Origin: an uncultured Mollicutes bacterium
GTDB lineage: Bacteria > Bacillota_I > Bacilli_A > RF39 > UBA660
Reading direction: 5' to 3'
DNA: 40,739 bases
Assembly: GCA_945969495.1 (NCBI GenBank)
Contig: CAMFOH010000008.1
Span: 1 to 40,739 of the forward strand
Shown here: piece after piece, positions 36,805-40,739 of the stretch
How positions within the stretch are numbered: position 1 is the first letter of the stretch
Layout: every line of letters starts with the position of its first letter
Program-made: the position numbers and the translations under genes
Notes under the pieces: model-generated
Database searches by the model: none
What the model saw: the letters and a program-made list of their open reading frames with translations, nothing else
Told to the model about the DNA's origin: nothing

Positions 36805-38089
36805 AATTATTATGACTGGGGTAGATGAAGAAATCTATCATGAAAAATTAGATAACGGTTTAAATATATACATTTATAAAAAAGAAGGATTCTCAAAAAA
36901 AGGTGCTTACTTTGTAACTAAATATGGTTCTGCAATAAATGACTTTAAACCAATTAAAGAAGATAAAATAAGAAGTTTTCCAAAGGGAATAGCACATTTT
37001 TTGGAACACAAGTTATTTGAATCAGAAGATAATGAGAAGGTGTTTGATAAATTTAAAAAATATGGAGCTAACGTAAATGCTTATACTAATCATTTTGTTA
37101 CGAACTATTATTTTTCGACTAATGATAACTTTTATGAATGTTTAAATGAGTTAGTTAATTTTGTTCAATCACCATATTTTACTGACGAAAACGTAGAAAA
37201 GGAAAAAGGAATTATTAATCAGGAAATAAATATGACCAATGATGACGTGGAAAGGTTTATGTTTGAGGAAGTATTTAATTTAGCGTTAGTTAAGAACCCT
37301 AATAAATATAGAACCATTGGAGATAAAAAAAACGTTTCTAAAATAACAAAGGAAGACTTATACAAATGTTATAATACGTTTTATCATCCTTCAAATATGA
37401 TTTTGGTAATTTATGGTGATGTTGATGTTGAAAAAACTATTTCCATAGTAAGAGAAAATCAGAAACTTAAAACATTTAATAAGAAAGAGAAAATAGAAGT
37501 AAAAGAATTTAAAGAACCAGTTTATGTCAATAAAAAATATATGGAGTTAAAAAGAAATATTACAAATCCAAAAATATGTGTTTGTTATAAATTCGTAATT
37601 CCAAAATTAGATGGTGAAGAAAAATTTAAAAAAAGTCTTTTTATAAACTTTTTAATGGACATGAAGTTTGGAGGTTCAACATCTTTTGAAAAAGATTTAG
37701 TAAAAGACGGAATAACAAAGACAGGAGTATCTTGGACATATTCTTATTTTGATGATGTCATATTATTATTTTTTGAAGCTGACGTTATAGATAAGGATCT
37801 TTTTATTAAAAGAATAGACGAAAAATTACGTGAAAATATTTTTGATAAAAATATTTTTGAACTTAATAAAAAATCACTTTTAACAATGGTGGTAAGATCA
37901 TTTGATAATCCTATGAGCGTTGGAAATTCAGTGCAAGGTAATATTGTAAAGTATGGAAAAATAATTAATAATGTTTATGACATATATAAAGATTATGATT
38001 TTGATGAATTTACGAGTAATTTTAATAGCTTAAACTTTGATAATAAGTCAGTTTTATATGTTACAAATAAGGAGGAAAAAGATGCTTAA
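36797..38089 (+). CDS. M16-family zinc peptidase, YmfH-type
   Basis: HxxEH as 'GIAHFLEHKLFE', 'YGANVNAYTNHFVTNYYFSTND'. Confidence 0.88.
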   Translation: MDKIIMTGVDEEIYHEKLDNGLNIYIYKKEGFSKKGAYFVTKYGSAINDFKPIKEDKIRSFPKGIAHFLEHKLFESEDNEKVFDKFKKYGANVNAYTNHFVTNYYFSTNDNFYECLNELVNFVQSPYFTDENVEKEKGIINQEINMTNDDVERFMFEEVFNLALVKNPNKYRTIGDKKNVSKITKEDLYKCYNTFYHPSNMILVIYGDVDVEKTISIVRENQKLKTFNKKEKIEVKEFKEPVYVNKKYMELKRNITNPKICVCYKFVIPKLDGEEKFKKSLFINFLMDMKFGGSTSFEKDLVKDGITKTGVSWTYSYFDDVILLFFEADVIDKDLFIKRIDEKLRENIFDKNIFELNKKSLLTMVVRSFDNPMSVGNSVQGNIVKYGKIINNVYDIYKDYDFDEFTSNFNSLNFDNKSVLYVTNKEEKDA

Positions 38090-38981
38090 GGTAAATAATA
38101 TAACGAAATATTATGGTGATTTTAAAGCTGTTGATAACCTTTCTTTTAACGTTAATAAAGGCGAGATATTTGGCCTTTTAGGTGTTAATGGAGCGGGAAA
38201 GACAACTACGTTTAGAATGATTATGAATCTTATTTCTCCAACTAGTGGAAACATAACTTTTAATGGTAAAAAAATAGACTATGACACAACTGATAAAATA
38301 GGTTTTTTAACCGAGGAAAGAAGTTTACTTACAAAACTAACTGTAAAAGAACAAATGCTTTTTTATGGAGCATTGAAATCACTTGATGAAAAAACAATTC
38401 TTAAAAGATTAGATATTCTACTTAAAAGGTTTGACATAGAAGAATATAAAGAAAGAAAAATAAGTACTTTATCTAAGGGTAATCAGCAAAAAGTACAATT
38501 TATATCAGCGATAATTAACGAGCCTAAACTTTTAATATTAGACGAGCCTTTCTCAGGACTTGATCCAATTAATATAGAACTATTTAAAAGTGTTATATTA
38601 GAATTAAAAGAAAAAGGGACTTCAATAATATTTTCATCGCATAGAATGGATCACGTAGAACTTTTTTGTGAAAAATTAGTAATACTAGTTAAAGGAAAAT
38701 CTGTTTTAGAAGGATATTTAAAAGACATAAAAAAAGATTATAAAATTAAAAAAATAAAAATCGAAGGTGACGTTAATATATCTGATTTAAAGAAAGTTAA
38801 AGGTGTTATAAACGTTATTAAAACAGCATCTTCATACGAAGTTAATATAAAAGATGAAACATATGCTAAAGATGTATTTGAATATTTAAAAACAAGAAAA
38901 AACATAACTAAGTTTATTTTGGAAGAACCATCACTTGAAGAAATATTTATTGCGAAAGTAGGTGAAGCATATGGAGAATAA
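38082..38981 (+). CDS. ABC transporter ATP-binding protein (NatA-like)
   Basis: Walker A GVNGAGKTT, signature 'LSKGNQQKVQFISAI', Walker B 'LLILDEPFSGLDPIN'. Confidence 0.95.
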   Translation: MLKVNNITKYYGDFKAVDNLSFNVNKGEIFGLLGVNGAGKTTTFRMIMNLISPTSGNITFNGKKIDYDTTDKIGFLTEERSLLTKLTVKEQMLFYGALKSLDEKTILKRLDILLKRFDIEEYKERKISTLSKGNQQKVQFISAIINEPKLLILDEPFSGLDPINIELFKSVILELKEKGTSIIFSSHRMDHVELFCEKLVILVKGKSVLEGYLKDIKKDYKIKKIKIEGDVNISDLKKVKGVINVIKTASSYEVNIKDETYAKDVFEYLKTRKNITKFILEEPSLEEIFIAKVGEAYGE

Positions 38982-40287
38982 ATTTAAATTTTTAACTAAG
39001 TATAGTTTACTTAAAAAGTTAAAAAATAAATGGTTTTTAGTAGCTAACATAATTGTTGCAATTATTGTTATAGGTTTAGTAAACATTGATTCCATCGTCA
39101 AGTTTTTTGGTGGTGACTTTAATGATGATATAAAAATAAACATAGTGGATAATACTAATTACTATGAAGAAATTAAAAATAATTTATTAAATGTAAGTAA
39201 GTATTCATCTGATTCTAAAGTGATAATAAAAAAAGTTAGTGATGAAAACAAAGCTAAGAAAAACTTAGCTGGTACGGATGATATTTTATTAATTATTAAT
39301 AATGATGAAGAAAATATATTTAACGTAGAATTTATAACTGATTCATACGTTGATACCATAACTTATCAAGCTATAATTTCATGTTTAAATAATGCAAAAA
39401 GTAATATTGCTTTAGTTAATTCTAATATAGATCAAAATGAACTTTTAAAAATATCTAAAGAAGTTGAAATAACAAGAAATTTTATTAGTGAAGATAAAAG
39501 TAAGGACGAGGAAAGTTCAAGGACTATTTTATCTACTTTATCTTTGATTATTGTTTTACCTTGCTTTATGTTAATTGTATTTTTAGTACAAATGATAGGT
39601 GCCGAAATAAATGAAGAAAAATCAACCCGTGGGATGGAAATAATAATTGGTAATGTTTCTGCTAAAGCACATTTCTTTTCAAAGGTATTAGCAAGTAATA
39701 TATTTGTTTTACTCCAAGGTGGGTTATTGATTTTATATGGTGCATTTGGTCTTTTAGTTAGAAAATTTATTTCTCAATCGAATGCATCAATAGTTAAAGA
39801 CGTGGCATCACAATTTAATATATCAAAGATTTTTAACGTATTAACAAATAGTGGTGTAATAAATAAATTAGGATATGTAATTCCTCTTATATTGATACTT
39901 ATAGTACTAAGCTTTTTAGCATATTCTTTATTAGCAGGAATTTTAGCTTCCGTTACAACAAACATGGAAAACTATCAGCAACTACAAACACCTTTAATGA
40001 TAATAAGTGTTATAGGCTATTATTTAATATTATTATCAGCGGCCTTTCCAGGGGCTATATTTATAAAGGTAATAAGTTGTATTCCACTTATATCAATATC
40101 ACTTGCGCCAAGTTTATTATTATCTGGAGAAGTAGGTGTAGGTATAATAATAGTTGGTATTATACTATTAGTAATATTAGATTATATACTAATTAAATAT
40201 GGATTAAAAATATATAAAGTTGGAATATTAAATTATTCAGAAAACGATTTATGGAAGAAAATGTTTAAAGCAGTAAAAGAAAAGTGA
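38971..40287 (+). CDS. ABC-2 type permease (NatB-like)
   Basis: Overlaps the ATPase gene; N-terminal TM, extracytoplasmic domain and C-terminal TM bundle. Confidence 0.9.
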   Translation: MENKFKFLTKYSLLKKLKNKWFLVANIIVAIIVIGLVNIDSIVKFFGGDFNDDIKINIVDNTNYYEEIKNNLLNVSKYSSDSKVIIKKVSDENKAKKNLAGTDDILLIINNDEENIFNVEFITDSYVDTITYQAIISCLNNAKSNIALVNSNIDQNELLKISKEVEITRNFISEDKSKDEESSRTILSTLSLIIVLPCFMLIVFLVQMIGAEINEEKSTRGMEIIIGNVSAKAHFFSKVLASNIFVLLQGGLLILYGAFGLLVRKFISQSNASIVKDVASQFNISKIFNVLTNSGVINKLGYVIPLILILIVLSFLAYSLLAGILASVTTNMENYQQLQTPLMIISVIGYYLILLSAAFPGAIFIKVISCIPLISISLAPSLLLSGEVGVGIIIVGIILLVILDYILIKYGLKIYKVGILNYSENDLWKKMFKAVKEK

Positions 40288-40305
40288 TATTTTTATCACT
40301 TTTTT
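40281..40305 (+). terminator. Terminator after the ABC permease
   Basis: AAAGTGATA-tttt-TATCACTTT followed by a T-run. Confidence 0.85.
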
Positions 40306-40330
40306 ATAATTTTATAAGGGTTTTTATAAT

Positions 40331-40414
40331 TTACGTCTAATAAATAAAATAGGAGATAGTAAAAAACTAGCTTTGTTTTCCATTCGTCTTGAATAAGAAG
40401 GGTGGTGATAATTA
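40331..40414 (+). repeat. Direct repeat copy A (promoter/5'UTR/SD of the small peptide locus)
   Basis: Near-identical to 40654-40739 (six mismatches and a 2-nt A-run difference by eye). Confidence 0.9.
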
Positions 40415-40503
40415 TGAGATTTAAGTTTGAAATAAAGTTAAATACAAAATTAATTATCATTTTAATACTTATAGTAATACTAGTTATTACATATAACGTA
40501 TAA
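40414..40503 (+). CDS. Small hydrophobic peptide, 29 aa (type I toxin-like)
   Basis: GAAGGGTGGTGATAATT-ATG; translation MRFKFEIKLNTKLIIILILIVILVITYNV*: charged N-terminus plus one TM helix; below the ORF-track length cutoff. Confidence 0.7.
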   Translation: MRFKFEIKLNTKLIIILILIVILVITYNV

Positions 40504-40588
40504 GAAAAACAAGGTTAGTTTAAAAGCTAGCCTTGTTTTCTAAAAAACAATCTTTGGAAAACAACTAGTTAAAGCTGTCTCCTTCATT
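40504..40588 (-). ncRNA. Candidate antisense/antitoxin RNA convergent with the small peptide mRNA
   Basis: Minus promoter TTGAAT-17-TATAAT (plus 40615-40620 and 40592-40597), ending at hairpin GAAAACAAGGCTAGCTTTTAAACTAACCTTGTTTTTC. Confidence 0.55.
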
Positions 40589-40653
40589 TATATTATACAA
40601 TAACAAATATTTTTATTCAATAAAATTATAAAAATTAGAGTGATAAAAAAAAT

Positions 40654-40739
40654 TTATGTCTAATAAATAAAGTAGGAGATAGTAAAAAAAACTAGCTTTG
40701 TTTTCCACACTTTTTGAATAAGAAGGGTGGTGATAATTA
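40654..40739 (+). repeat. Direct repeat copy B, truncated by the window edge at the presumed A of the start codon
   Basis: Same promoter/UTR/SD as copy A, about 325 nt downstream. Confidence 0.9.

Noticed and set aside
35551-38089. M16 peptidase pair as a novel peptide-maturation system
   Set aside because: A pair of M16-like proteins with only one HxxEH motif is the known YmfF/YmfH arrangement in Bacilli; treated as ordinary.
1-40739. Mollicutes genetic code (TGA = Trp)
   Set aside because: Several clear genes end at TGA (rmuC, galE, ABC permease) and Trp residues are encoded by TGG.
1-40739. CRISPR array
   Set aside because: No regularly spaced repeat-spacer pattern; the only repeats are the 21-bp duplication, the SPFGG coding repeats and the 325-nt-spaced small-peptide repeat.
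40331-40739. Insertion sequence or MITE as explanation for the terminal repeat
   Set aside because: The repeat contains a promoter, SD and short ORF, and no terminal inverted repeats or target-site duplications were recognised; a tandem gene duplication fits better.

Overview
Low-GC (AT-rich) Firmicutes/Bacilli-type chromosomal segment using the standard genetic code: TGA is a stop (e.g. rmuC and galE end in TGA) and Trp is TGG. The left ~11.3 kb is a Gram-positive type IV secretion/conjugation-like module: VirB6-like membrane protein, PrgI/VirB3-like protein, a 182-aa protein resembling a VirB4 N-terminal region, VirB4 ATPase, a 1085-aa wall-active protein with SpoIID-like, degenerate NlpC/P60-like and CHAP segments, a lipoprotein, and a VirD4/TraG coupling ATPase. 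The remainder is mostly core genes: rhodanese, rmuC, RNHCP protein, scpA, scpB, SPFH protein, tRNA-Leu(CAA), murC, SDR, DUF4186, tRNA-Met(CAU), GNAT, galE, a TtcA-like protein, MBL hydrolase, YvcK/GlmR-like, a RelA/SpoT homologue, PAP2, OGG1-like glycosylase, an ORF6N protein, FtsK/SpoIIIE, M3-like peptidase, deoD, a YmfF/YmfH-like M16 pair and an ABC transporter. The most interesting signals lie outside the ORF track. At 40331-40739 there is a tandemly duplicated small-hydrophobic-peptide locus (29 aa, first copy 40414-40503) with a convergent antisense promoter, shared terminator hairpin and direct repeats, i.e. the layout of an Fst/par-like type I toxin-antitoxin. A related locus at 17457-17723 has lost or altered its start codon. 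Other notable items are a RelA/SpoT homologue with an apparently dead synthetase domain, a possible pseudo-exonuclease, and a possible dinucleotide frameshift in front of an ORF6N/PLD-like protein. All family calls are from reading the sequence; no database search was run.
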